A DNA stretch of 64,000 bases from Sphingopyxis sp. (GCF_025869345.1 NZ_JAOZVW010000138.1:1-64000); one strand, 5' to 3'. Shown: positions 48,209 through 57,893, counted from the first letter of the stretch. The notes: generated by a model from the letters alone, not told the origin. A program made the numbers and translations.

Positions 48209-50524
48209 ATGGCGCTTTCAAAGATGCGTAGCTCGTCGTCGGTCGCGGCCCTGCTGTTCGCGCTGGTTGCGAATCAGGCGGCGGCGCAGGATGCGGTCTC
48301 GGCGGAGGAGGGCGAAGCCGCCGGCACGAACGAGATCATCGTCACCGCGCAGAAGCGCAGCGAAGGCATCAACAGCGTGCCGCTGTCGATCACCGCGGTG
48401 TCGGGCGACGACCTGCAGGCGCAGGGCGTGACCGACGTCGCAGGGCTGGCGAAAGTGACTCCCGGCTTCAACGCGATCAACAGCGGTTTCGGCACGCCCG
48501 TCTATTTCCTGCGCGGCATCGGCTTCTTCGACAGCAGCCTTGCTGCGAAGCCCACAGTGACCGTCTACACCGACGAAGTGCCGATCCCCTATTCGGTGAT
48601 GACCGCGGGCGCCTCTTTCGATTTGGAACGCGTCGAGGTGCTGAAGGGGCCACAGGGCACCTTGTTCGGGTCGAACGCCACCGGCGGCGCGATCAACTAT
48701 ATCGCCGCCAAGCCGACCTGGTCGCCGGAGGCGGGGCTGGCGCTCTCCTTTGGCCGCTTCAACCGCTTCAGTGCCGAAGGCTATGCCAGCGGGCCGCTGT
48801 CGGAGACGCTCGCCGCGCGCATCTCGCTGCGCCACGAAGGCGGCGGCGACTGGCAGAAAAGCTATACCCGCGACGCGAGCCTCGGCCAGCGGGCCTTCAC
48901 GCAGGGGCGCGTCCAGCTCGCCTTCCGGCCCGTCGATACGGTGCGCCTGAACCTGATGGTCAATGCCTATCAGGACCATGGCGACACGCAGGCGCCGCAG
49001 TTCATTGCACCCTTCCAGCAATCGGCAGGCTTCTTCGACCCGCGCCTGCCGACCTATCCGGTCGCGCCGGAGGACAATCGTGCCGCCGACTGGGGCACCA
49101 GCTATCCGCTGAAAAAGGACAATTGGCAGGTGCAGGCGGCGCTGCGCGGCGAAGTCGACCTCAGCGACGACATCACGCTCACCTCGATTTCGGCCTATAC
49201 GCGCTTCAAGGAAGCCTATGGCCAGGAGTCCGACGGCACGACGCTGCGGCTGACCGACGTGTTCCTCGAAGGCGACATCAAGTCGTTCAGCCAGGAACTG
49301 CGACTGGCCGGCTCGCTGCTGGGCGACGGCACATGGATCGTCGGCGGCAATTATGAATGGGGCAAGACGCACGAGCTTCTGACTCAGCGGCTCAACGACC
49401 AGTCTTCGGCGCATGTGTTCGACCGCTTCGGCTTTCCGTCGATCGACCTGGTGCCGCAGCTCGGCGACACGAAATATCGCAGCTATGCGGCCTTTGCCGA
49501 CGTCAGCGTGCCGATCGTCGACACGCTGACGCTCATCGGCGGCATCCGCTACACCGACACCAAGGTCGATTTCGGGGGATGCACGCTGAGCGCCGGAAAT
49601 GGCACCTACGCGCGCGGTTTCGAGCTGATCTTCGGTTTGCCGTCGGGGACGATTCCGCTGGGCGGCTGCGTCACCTTCGACGACGCCGGACGTCCGGGCA
49701 AATTCACGGGAAGCCTGCCGGAGGACAATGTGTCGTGGCGCGGCGTGCTGCAGTGGAAACCGGCGAACGGCCAGCTCGTCTATGCCAGCGTCAGCCGGGG
49801 CTACAAGAGCGGCTCGTTCGCGACGCTCGCGGGCAATCGCTTCGCTCAGTACAAGCCCGTCCGGCAGGAACAGGTCACGGCCTATGAAATCGGCTTCAAG
49901 TCGGCGCTGCTCGATCGCCGGGTGCAGCTCAACGGTGCGCTATTCTATTACGACTATCTCGACAAGCAGTTGAAGGGGCGCACGATCGTTCCGGTCTTCG
50001 GTCCGCTCGAGGCGCTGGTCAATGTGCCCAAATCGCGGATCAAGGGCGCCGAGCTGCAGCTTATCGTCACGCCGGTCGACGGGCTGCGTGCCAACCTCGG
50101 CGCGACCTATATCGATAGCAAGGTAACGCGCTCCTTCTCCAACTATACGGCGTTCGGGGCAGTCACCGACTTCAACGGTTTCCGCTTCCCCTACACGCCG
50201 AAATGGCAGCTCAACGCAGATCTGGAATATCGCTGGGATGTCGGCGGGTCGAAGGAAGCCTTCGTCGGCGCGAACTATACGTACCGCAGTTCGACCTATG
50301 GCGATTTCAAGCCCGATACGCGTCTCGCCATCGACGACTATGGTCTGCTCGACCTGCGCGCGGGCATTGGGCATGTTGACGGGAAGTGGACAGCGAGCCT
50401 CTATGCGCAGAACGTCACCAACGAATATTACTGGAACACCGCGGCGCGGCGCGGCGATGCGGTGATCCGCTTCACCGGCATGCCGGTAACCTATGGCCTG
50501 AACGTGGCTTTCAAGTTCAGATAG
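48209..50524 (+). CDS. TonB-dependent receptor
   Basis: Signal peptide, TonB box (NEIIVTAQKRSE), plug (VLKGPQGTLFGSNATGGAINYIAAKP), C-terminal aromatic/charged end (NVAFKFR). Confidence 0.96.
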   Translation: MALSKMRSSSSVAALLFALVANQAAAQDAVSAEEGEAAGTNEIIVTAQKRSEGINSVPLSITAVSGDDLQAQGVTDVAGLAKVTPGFNAINSGFGTPVYFLRGIGFFDSSLAAKPTVTVYTDEVPIPYSVMTAGASFDLERVEVLKGPQGTLFGSNATGGAINYIAAKPTWSPEAGLALSFGRFNRFSAEGYASGPLSETLAARISLRHEGGGDWQKSYTRDASLGQRAFTQGRVQLAFRPVDTVRLNLMVNAYQDHGDTQAPQFIAPFQQSAGFFDPRLPTYPVAPEDNRAADWGTSYPLKKDNWQVQAALRGEVDLSDDITLTSISAYTRFKEAYGQESDGTTLRLTDVFLEGDIKSFSQELRLAGSLLGDGTWIVGGNYEWGKTHELLTQRLNDQSSAHVFDRFGFPSIDLVPQLGDTKYRSYAAFADVSVPIVDTLTLIGGIRYTDTKVDFGGCTLSAGNGTYARGFELIFGLPSGTIPLGGCVTFDDAGRPGKFTGSLPEDNVSWRGVLQWKPANGQLVYASVSRGYKSGSFATLAGNRFAQYKPVRQEQVTAYEIGFKSALLDRRVQLNGALFYYDYLDKQLKGRTIVPVFGPLEALVNVPKSRIKGAELQLIVTPVDGLRANLGATYIDSKVTRSFSNYTAFGAVTDFNGFRFPYTPKWQLNADLEYRWDVGGSKEAFVGANYTYRSSTYGDFKPDTRLAIDDYGLLDLRAGIGHVDGKWTASLYAQNVTNEYYWNTAARRGDAVIRFTGMPVTYGLNVAFKFR

Positions 50525-50552
50525 GCCTCGTACGGCAACTTTCGCTAAATGG

Positions 50553-50583
50553 TGGCCGAGAGCGGACTATCCGCTTTCGGCCA
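50553..50583. repeat. Intergenic hairpin between convergent genes
   Basis: TGGCCGAGAGCGGA-CTA-TCCGCTTTCGGCCA: 14-bp arms with one mismatch; no T-tract. Confidence 0.65.
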
Positions 50584-50590
50584 GAATTGC

Positions 50591-51577
50591 CTAAAGTGCA
50601 TCCCGTCCGTCAACGCGGTACAATCGCGCATGTTCTTCCTCATAACCTGCGAAGCTGTCCTTCATGATCGCCTGGTTGAGCAGCATCGTCGCCAGCAGCC
50701 GGTCCTCGCCAGGGCGATAGACGCGGGTTCTGATCCACAGGCTTTCAGTCCGACGGCTACCGGTCAGCGCAATCGCCTCGCGCTCGATCTCATAGGATTC
50801 GCCAACGAACAGAGGGCCGTCGTGGAGTCGTATCTCCTGATCGGCGAACAGGCCGACGACCGGCCCGCGACGATAGAAGGATTCGCCGCCCCAGGCGTGG
50901 TTGAGGAGGACGCTGATCATCTCTACCGGGATGATCGCTCGGCTGTGCGGCGACGCGCCTGCGCTTTCCTCGGCATAATAAGGCGAGGCTTCGGTTATGA
51001 CGCCGAGTTTCTGGCGCAGTGTGAAGGGATAGAGGTCGCCCATATGCTGGTCGAAGCCCACCGCGACCCGGCGGCGCGGCGTTTTCGTGCCGATCACGAC
51101 GTCTTCGAGGATCACCGGCTGCTCAAGCGCGGGAAGCTCTGCAAGCCGCCGGTCGAGCGCGCTTTCGGGATGGTCCGGTCCGACCGAACAGGTGCCGCGC
51201 AGCACTTCGGTGCCGTCCGCCTTCTCCATCCAGATTTCGGCGATCCTCTGACCGGGAACGACTCGCGCCATATGCGCGCGCACCTCTTCGCCTTCATAGA
51301 CCGGGGCGCGATAATGGGCCGAGATGCAGCCCACATCGAGCCACCGTGGCCCCCATGCGGCGACCGCGAGCGGCGCGAATTGGCTGAAATGGGTCGGCCC
51401 TTCGATCGTGCCGCCCTTGAAGCCCAGCCTCTGCGCGGTCGCGTCATCGTGGATCGAGCTGTGATGATCATAGGATTGGTCGGCGAGCATCTGGCGCGGC
51501 GCGCGCCACGGCCCGCTGAGGCTTTCCCCCTCCGAGATCGCGGTTTCGGGGAAGGGAGATGGCGGTGAGGCAGTCAT
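50591..51577 (-). CDS. Hotdog-fold (MaoC/thioesterase-like) protein
   Basis: LGFKGGTIEGPTHFSQFAPLAVAAWG...ISAHYRAPVYEGEEVRAHM...GESYEIEREAIALTGSRRTESLWI. Confidence 0.7.
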   Translation of the reverse strand: MTASPPSPFPETAISEGESLSGPWRAPRQMLADQSYDHHSSIHDDATAQRLGFKGGTIEGPTHFSQFAPLAVAAWGPRWLDVGCISAHYRAPVYEGEEVRAHMARVVPGQRIAEIWMEKADGTEVLRGTCSVGPDHPESALDRRLAELPALEQPVILEDVVIGTKTPRRRVAVGFDQHMGDLYPFTLRQKLGVITEASPYYAEESAGASPHSRAIIPVEMISVLLNHAWGGESFYRRGPVVGLFADQEIRLHDGPLFVGESYEIEREAIALTGSRRTESLWIRTRVYRPGEDRLLATMLLNQAIMKDSFAGYEEEHARLYRVDGRDAL

Positions 51578-52539
51578 GGGCGGTTCCTTTCGAGATGGCG
51601 CAAAAGAAACGCCGCCGTCGTGTCGAGTGCCGTGCGGCTTTCGGGGCTGGCCATCTGCGCCGGATAGGCTTGAAAGGCGTGCGGCATCCCTTCGTAAAGG
51701 TCGAGGATCGCGTGCTGCCCCGCATCGGCGAGCGCGCGGTGGAGGCGCACGAAATTGCTGAGGAAAATCTCGCGCGTGCCGCCCTGGATCAGCGTCGGCG
51801 GAAAGCCGCGCGCGAAATCGGCATAGACGGGCGAGACGAGCGGATTGCGATGCTCGGCGGCGTCGGCATAGGCGAGCGCGGCGTTGGTGAGGTGCCGGTC
51901 GTAGCGGAAGCTGACATCGGCCGCCGCCAGCGTCGCATAGCTGTCTCCCACGGCGCCGATGTCCGACCAGGGGGACCAGAGGACGAGCGCTTCGGGCAAG
52001 GCCAGCCCGAGGTAGCGCAGTTTGAGCGTCGCGGCGACGGCGAGCGCGCCGCCCGCCGAATCGCCATAAAGCGCGACCGGTCCGCGCCCGGTTTCCCCCA
52101 AGTCGCGCAGCACCGCGACCACCTGATCGAGCGCAACCGGCCAGCGCGCCGCCGGGGCCAGCGCATAATCGATCGCGATCGCCGGCATATTGGTGCGCCG
52201 GACGATCGGCAGCACCGACGTCAGCCGCGCCTTCGCGCTATAGAGCGTATAGGCGCCGCCATGCACATAGACGATCGCGCCGCGCGCCGGCCTCGCGGTT
52301 GCCGGATGCACCTCGATCACCGGCACCCCCGCAATCATGCCTTCGAAGACGCGCCCGGGAAAATCCCGGAGCGCGTCGGCCGTGGCTTGCAGCATCGGCG
52401 CATCGACCAGCTGCTGCCGCTGCGCCCAGCCGGCGAGGTCGTCCGGCGCGGGTGTTTCGGGCGTCCGCGCCGGGTCGGGCGCCGCGGCATAATAGACCTG
52501 CCACGACGCCGACACCGTATTGGGCGGCCCAATCATCAA
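51574..52539 (-). CDS. Alpha/beta hydrolase (HSL-type esterase)
   Basis: AIVYVHGGAYTLYSAKARLTSVLPIV...ALYGDSAGGALAVAATLKLR. Confidence 0.93.
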   Translation of the reverse strand: MMIGPPNTVSASWQVYYAAAPDPARTPETPAPDDLAGWAQRQQLVDAPMLQATADALRDFPGRVFEGMIAGVPVIEVHPATARPARGAIVYVHGGAYTLYSAKARLTSVLPIVRRTNMPAIAIDYALAPAARWPVALDQVVAVLRDLGETGRGPVALYGDSAGGALAVAATLKLRYLGLALPEALVLWSPWSDIGAVGDSYATLAAADVSFRYDRHLTNAALAYADAAEHRNPLVSPVYADFARGFPPTLIQGGTREIFLSNFVRLHRALADAGQHAILDLYEGMPHAFQAYPAQMASPESRTALDTTAAFLLRHLERNRP

Positions 52540-55484
52540 TAACGGAACCCCAGAGCGATGCCGTACCGACGCGGTTCGAGCGTGAAGATGTTGGTGAACA
52601 ATCCCGACGAGGCGTCGGTCACATATTGGCCGGTGATCGCGTCATTATCGAGCAGGTTCTGGACGAAGGCGCGGGCGAACCAGCGATCGTCGGGGCCGTT
52701 GAGCTGCACCTGCGCGTTGAGGACATCATAGCTCCGCACCCGGTCGATCGGGCGGTTGAAGACGCGCGAATAGGCGTCGCCGGTCAACGAATAATCGACG
52801 CGGAACACCGCGTTCATCCCGCTGCTGCCGATGTCGGCCGTGTACTGCGCGCCGAGCGAGACCTTGTATTTGGGCGAGTTGGGAAGCTGGTTGCCGCTGA
52901 CATCGACGGGAATGCCGTCGATCAGCTTCGCCGTCGCGACATTGGGATCGAGCTGGATCGGCAGCGGCCCCGGCCCCACTCCGAGCAGCGCGCTGAGTCC
53001 CGCCGACGGGTTGGCCGCCGCCGCAGCGAGCGCGCTGCACATCGAGAAGGCGCCCGTCGCCGCGGTGCCGGGGACCACCACCGGCGCCTTCAGCCCGAGC
53101 CCGGCGTTGACCGCCGTGACGAAGGCGTTGGCAAGCGCGCCATTGCCCGCCGCGGCCGGGGCAACGACGCAATTGGCGCCGCCCGCCAGATCCTTGACGA
53201 TCACCGCGTCGGACCGCCCGCCGCTGGGATCGCGCGGATCGATCAATTGCAGCCTGCCAACCTTGGTGTGCAGATAGCTGGCGTTGAGGTTGAATTGCAG
53301 CGAGCGCGTCGGCGCGAGCACGAACTCGCCCTCGACGCCATAGACCTTGGCATCGACATTGTCGTTGAAGGCGGTCCGCGCGATGATCCGGCTGATCTGC
53401 AGGCCCTTATAGTCGTAGTAGAAGGCCGAAAGATTGGCGCGGAAATGGCCGCCAAGGAAGCTGTTCTTGGTGCCGATTTCGAACGCGTTCAGCACCTCGG
53501 GGTGATAGACTGCGGGCGCCGAGACGATGCTGGGGTTGAACGCCGGATTGATCCCGCCCGATTTATAACCGCGCGAGAAGGAGGCGTAGACGAGCGTCTT
53601 GTCGGTGAAGCTCAGCACCGGATTCCAGTCGAGCACGACGCGGCCGGTAAGCTTGCCGAAGGTCGCTTCGCTCTCGCGATAGGGCTGATTTCCGGCGAGG
53701 CTCGAATCGGCGTCGAAATTCGCGGCATTCGGCGCCGCGAACGCATCCTCCGTTCCATATGGGATGGTGAAGTTGAACAGCATCGACCGGTCGCGGACGA
53801 ATTTCCTGTCGTGCGAATAGCGCAGCCCGCCGGTCAGCTTCAGCGTGTCGGAAAGATCGAAATAGGCTTCGCCGAACGCGCCCCAGGATTTCAGACGGTA
53901 GAGATTGGTTTCGACATTGGCGAAGGGCGATGCCGTCGCCCCCGCGCCGCCAGTCTGGATCGCGCCGACCACCGCAGTGCCATAGTCGAGCCCCGACGAG
54001 GCGACGAAATAATCGCCGTCGGCCTTGTTGTCGACATAGATGCCGCCGAGCAGGAAATTGAACGGACCGTCGAAGTCGGAATCGAGATGCGCCTCGATCG
54101 AATATTGGCGGTTCTTGGCGCGTGATTCGTCATATTCGGCGCCCTGCGGCGAGCAGCGGTTGATGTTGCCGTCGATATAGCCGGTGTAGTTGCGACCCAC
54201 CTCCGACACACAGAGATTGTCGCCCTGAAACAGATGCGACACGGCGTTGGCGAACAGCGGGGTCGGGAAATTGCGCATCGCGAAAATGCCCGAACCCGGC
54301 CCGGTCGCGAGCGGGTTCTGGACCGCCAGATTATAGTCGGTGCGCGAGGTGACCTTGTTGCGCGTATAGCCGCCGGTCAGGTTCAGCGTCACCGCCCCGA
54401 ACTCATGCGCGAGCTTGCCCATCAGTTGCAGCTCGTCGGCGCGATAGGTCGGCTCATAATCGCTGTTGACGGTGCGCAGATCGGCGGGATTGACCGCGCC
54501 CGAGAAGCTGTCGGTGCCATAGACGCTGCCAAGACCAACCGAGGCGACCGCCGCGCTGCCGCTGATGATGCGGAAGAACTCGCTCGACGAGAGCGTGGTG
54601 CCGAGCGTCGCATTATTGTTCACCGTCTCGTTGGCGAGACGGTCGGGCAGGCAGCCGAGTACGCCGGTCGGGTCGCGGTGGCAAAGCTGTTTCTGGATGC
54701 GCGAGCGGTTCGAATTCTCGCGGAAATAATAGCCCATCAGGTCGAGCGTCGTGGCGTCGGTGGGCTGCCAGCGCAGCGAGCCGCGCATCGCATATTGGTC
54801 GCGCCCGTCGATCCGGTTGCCGGTATAGAGGTTGCGCGTATAGCCATCGCGCTTGAGCCACGTGCCCGCGACGCGGATGCCGAGCGTGTCGGTCAGCGGC
54901 ACGTTGACCATCCCTTCAGCGCGGCGCGTATCGTAATTGCCATATTGCAGCGTCGCCGAGGCGCCGAAATCCGACAGGTTTGGCTTGGCGGTGACGAAGT
55001 TGATCACGCCGCCGGTCGCGTTGCGGCCGAACAGCGTGCCCTGCGGCCCGCGCAGCACCTCGACGCGTTCGAGGTCGAAATAGTCGGTTTCGAACAGGCG
55101 CGTCGTCACCAGCGGCATTTCGTTGACCGCGATGCCTATCGAGGTATCGCCGCTCGTCGCGACCGCTGCGTCGCCGACGCCGCGGATCGTGAAATTGGAG
55201 CTCGCGAAATTGCTCTTGGTGAAGGTGACGCTGGGAATCGAGAGTTGCAGATCGGACGTCGACCGGATCTGCTGCTTTTCGAGCGAGTCGGCGTCGAAGG
55301 CGGTGATCGCGATCGGGACATTCTGAAGACTTTCGGACCGGCGCTGCGCGGTCACCACGATGTCGCCGGTCGTGGCGTCCTCAGCGGCGGGCGCTTCGCC
55401 CTGCTGCGCGTGCGCTGCGTGCGTGATGGCGAGCGATGAGGCTCCGGTCGCCAGAATCAGGGCGAATCGGCCGAATGGACGCAT
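52536..55484 (-). CDS. TonB-dependent receptor
   Basis: MRPFGRFALILATGASSLAITHAAHAQ; TonB box (GDIVVTAQRRSE); plug VLRGPQGTLFGRNATGGVINFVTAKP; C-term RRYGIALGFRY. Confidence 0.96.
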   Translation of the reverse strand: MRPFGRFALILATGASSLAITHAAHAQQGEAPAAEDATTGDIVVTAQRRSESLQNVPIAITAFDADSLEKQQIRSTSDLQLSIPSVTFTKSNFASSNFTIRGVGDAAVATSGDTSIGIAVNEMPLVTTRLFETDYFDLERVEVLRGPQGTLFGRNATGGVINFVTAKPNLSDFGASATLQYGNYDTRRAEGMVNVPLTDTLGIRVAGTWLKRDGYTRNLYTGNRIDGRDQYAMRGSLRWQPTDATTLDLMGYYFRENSNRSRIQKQLCHRDPTGVLGCLPDRLANETVNNNATLGTTLSSSEFFRIISGSAAVASVGLGSVYGTDSFSGAVNPADLRTVNSDYEPTYRADELQLMGKLAHEFGAVTLNLTGGYTRNKVTSRTDYNLAVQNPLATGPGSGIFAMRNFPTPLFANAVSHLFQGDNLCVSEVGRNYTGYIDGNINRCSPQGAEYDESRAKNRQYSIEAHLDSDFDGPFNFLLGGIYVDNKADGDYFVASSGLDYGTAVVGAIQTGGAGATASPFANVETNLYRLKSWGAFGEAYFDLSDTLKLTGGLRYSHDRKFVRDRSMLFNFTIPYGTEDAFAAPNAANFDADSSLAGNQPYRESEATFGKLTGRVVLDWNPVLSFTDKTLVYASFSRGYKSGGINPAFNPSIVSAPAVYHPEVLNAFEIGTKNSFLGGHFRANLSAFYYDYKGLQISRIIARTAFNDNVDAKVYGVEGEFVLAPTRSLQFNLNASYLHTKVGRLQLIDPRDPSGGRSDAVIVKDLAGGANCVVAPAAAGNGALANAFVTAVNAGLGLKAPVVVPGTAATGAFSMCSALAAAAANPSAGLSALLGVGPGPLPIQLDPNVATAKLIDGIPVDVSGNQLPNSPKYKVSLGAQYTADIGSSGMNAVFRVDYSLTGDAYSRVFNRPIDRVRSYDVLNAQVQLNGPDDRWFARAFVQNLLDNDAITGQYVTDASSGLFTNIFTLEPRRYGIALGFRY

Positions 55485-55560
55485 ATGTCTTCCCTCCCAT
55501 GCGCCGGCGGTTCGCTTGTGCCGGCTTCGTTGATTTTCCATGGTGCGCTCTGGCATGGCG

Positions 55561-55573
55561 GTCACCGGGTGAC
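55561..55573. promoter_or_regulatory. Perfect palindrome GTCACC-G-GGTGAC
   Basis: Between the divergent TonB-receptor operon and the Crp/Fnr gene, 23 bp upstream of the regulator ATG. Confidence 0.4.
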
Positions 55574-55596
55574 TGTTCTCGGGGAGACATTTGGGA

Positions 55597-56295
55597 ATGA
55601 GCGTGCATCGGGACCTCGAAGCAGTGCTGGAGAATGGAGCCTGGTTCGGCGCGCTTCCGGCCGATATCCGCGCAGACATGCTCGCCGCCGGCACCCTCCG
55701 CACCATCGCAGCCGGCCAATATCTCTACGAAGAAGAGGAGGAGCCGAGCGGCCTTCACGGCGTCATTTCCGGCAGCCTGCACGTGATCGGCCTGTCACCC
55801 GACGGCAATGCGGTCACGCTGGGGATTATCCGGCCCGGCGACTGGACGGGCTTTCTCGGCTGCATCGACGGCCTGCCGCACGCCTATTCGGGGATCGCGC
55901 GCGAGGAGACGCGCGTCCTTTCGATCCGTCCGCGCGACGTGATCCGGATCTTCGAACGCAACGTTCCGACCTTTCGCCTGCTGATCGCGCCCGACCTCGC
56001 GATCCGGCGCAAGCTCGGGCGCTATATCGTCGACGATGTCGTGCTGCCGCTGGCGCAGCGCGTCGCCGCGCGGCTCGGCGATCTCGGCCGCTCGCCCTAT
56101 GATTATCCGGTGGGGCCGATCGCGCCGCTCCGCAACATCAGCCAGGAGGAACTGGCGATGTCGGTCGCCGCGACCCGTCCCCGGATCAACGAAATATTGC
56201 GCGACTTCGCGGCCAAAGGCCTGATCGAGCTCGGCTATGGCCGGATCACCGTGATCGACCCCGTCGCGCTCGACCGCTTCGCGCGCGACGGCTGA
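55597..56295 (+). CDS. Crp/Fnr family transcriptional regulator
   Basis: cNMP-binding-like N-terminus; HTH ISQEELAMSVAATRPRINEILRDFAAKGLIELGYGRITVID. Confidence 0.9.
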   Translation: MSVHRDLEAVLENGAWFGALPADIRADMLAAGTLRTIAAGQYLYEEEEEPSGLHGVISGSLHVIGLSPDGNAVTLGIIRPGDWTGFLGCIDGLPHAYSGIAREETRVLSIRPRDVIRIFERNVPTFRLLIAPDLAIRRKLGRYIVDDVVLPLAQRVAARLGDLGRSPYDYPVGPIAPLRNISQEELAMSVAATRPRINEILRDFAAKGLIELGYGRITVIDPVALDRFARDG

Positions 56296-56376
56296 GCGGC
56301 AATTGTTCCCCGGAGGACAGGATCGGCCGGGCTTCGCTGCTATCGATGCGCGATCGGATGAGAGGAGTCCCACGCC

Positions 56377-57426
56377 ATGATCAAAGCAGCCGTCCTTGCA
56401 ACAATCCTGCTCGCGACGCCCGCCACGGCAAGCCCCGCGGCGCCATTGCCAGCCGTCAGCAGCGCCGATTTCGCTGCCACACCGACCGTCCTCGCCAACG
56501 GCGCGCGCGGCGAGCTGGTGACGTTCGAGAGTCGCTCGCCCGCCGACTGGGGGCCCGCGATGCACGGCGACGCCGGCCCGGCGGTGCGTCTCAACGCCCA
56601 ATTTTTCCGGCCGGCCGCAAAAAAGGGACGCGTCGCGGCCGTGATCATGACGCCGGGCAGCGGAAACCTCGGCACCCATCATCTGGCGGAGGCGTCGGCG
56701 CTGGTCTCAAAGGGTCTCGCGGTGCTGCTGATCGACCCGTTTCGCGGGCGGGGCATCACCGACACGATCGCGGACCAGGGGCGGCTCACCTGGCCGGCGA
56801 GCGCCTATGACGTGCTGGCGGCCGCCCGATATCTGCGCACCCGCGCCGATGTCGATCCCGCGCGGATCGGCGCGCTGGGCGGCAGCCGCGGCGGGACGGC
56901 AGTGATGATGGCGGCGGCGGCGCCCTTTTCGGATGCGATCCTCGGCAAGGGCAAGGGCCTTCGCGCCGTCGTCGCGGGTTATCCCTGGTGCGGAACGCAA
57001 TTCCGCAGCGCGCGGCTGGCCGAGGGTGCGTCGCTGCTCCTGCTGCAAGGCGACCGCGACGACTGGGTGTCGGTTCAGCAATGTCAGGATGCCATACATG
57101 CGATGATCGTGGCAGGGCAGGACGCAACGATGCGGATCGTCGCCGGCGCCGGCCACGCGTTCGACCGCGCCGACGTGCCATCGCCGACGCGCATTCCGGA
57201 TGCGGTGACGTCGACGATCTTTCCCACCGTCTACATGGATGATGCAGGGGTCTATTTCGACCTCGCCACCGGCCAGCCGAACCCGGCGCTGCGGCCCGAG
57301 GATTTCACCGGCTACGTCGTGTCGGGTGGCTTCCTCCGCAAGGGCGTGACGATCGGCAGCCGGCCGGGCGACGCCGACCGGTTTGTGAAGGATATGACCG
57401 ATTTTCTTGCGACGGCGCTCGACTGA
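56377..57426 (+). CDS. Exported alpha/beta hydrolase (dienelactone hydrolase-like)
   Basis: Signal peptide MIKAAVLATILLATPATASPAAP; GALGGSRGGTAVMMAAAA nucleophile elbow; GAGHAFDR. Confidence 0.87.
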   Translation: MIKAAVLATILLATPATASPAAPLPAVSSADFAATPTVLANGARGELVTFESRSPADWGPAMHGDAGPAVRLNAQFFRPAAKKGRVAAVIMTPGSGNLGTHHLAEASALVSKGLAVLLIDPFRGRGITDTIADQGRLTWPASAYDVLAAARYLRTRADVDPARIGALGGSRGGTAVMMAAAAPFSDAILGKGKGLRAVVAGYPWCGTQFRSARLAEGASLLLLQGDRDDWVSVQQCQDAIHAMIVAGQDATMRIVAGAGHAFDRADVPSPTRIPDAVTSTIFPTVYMDDAGVYFDLATGQPNPALRPEDFTGYVVSGGFLRKGVTIGSRPGDADRFVKDMTDFLATALD

Positions 57427-57468
57427 CCGGATGTCCAGGGTCGGCAAGAATAGTGAAAGGAGAACGAC

Positions 57469-57789
57469 ATGAAAACAGCATATGCGATTTTCATTACGGG
57501 AACCGGGGCTCTCTCTCTGGCTGCTTGCTCCTCGGTACCGCGTAACACTGGTACAAGCTATGAATGCAATCGGGGAACGCGATTGTAGGTCGACTATGTC
57601 GGAGAGGGGGCGATCGTGCGGGTCAATGGCGGACGGACAATGGTGCTCAAATCCAGCCCCGCCAATCGCGGGCAGATTTATGAGAACAAGACTGGCGTGC
57701 GTCTGCAACGCAATGGCAATGTCGTGACGTGGAACACCGCCCCGCGTTCGGCGCCGGAAAGCTGCAGGGTCATCAATACACCACTCTAA
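57469..57789 (+). pseudogene. MliC-like lipoprotein gene interrupted by an in-frame TAG (57586-57588)
   Basis: MKTAYAIFITGTGALSLAACSSVPRNTGTSYECNRGTRL*VDYVGEGAIVRVNGGRTMVLKSSPANRGQIYENKTGVRLQRNGNVVTWNTAPRSAPESCRVINTPL; lipobox LAAC; AAAGGAG RBS. Confidence 0.8.
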
Positions 57790-57893
57790 CGGATTGGGGA
57801 CGGCTGACACTTTGCGAACGCTTATGTCCGCTTCTCACGATCTGTGCCTGCAAGCGGCCATTCAGCAAACGGCCACTAGCACCATTCCGCACG

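Noticed and set aside
52299-54125. 608-aa plus-strand ORF opposite esterase/TonB receptor
   Set aside because: Shadow ORF with no domain-like segments.
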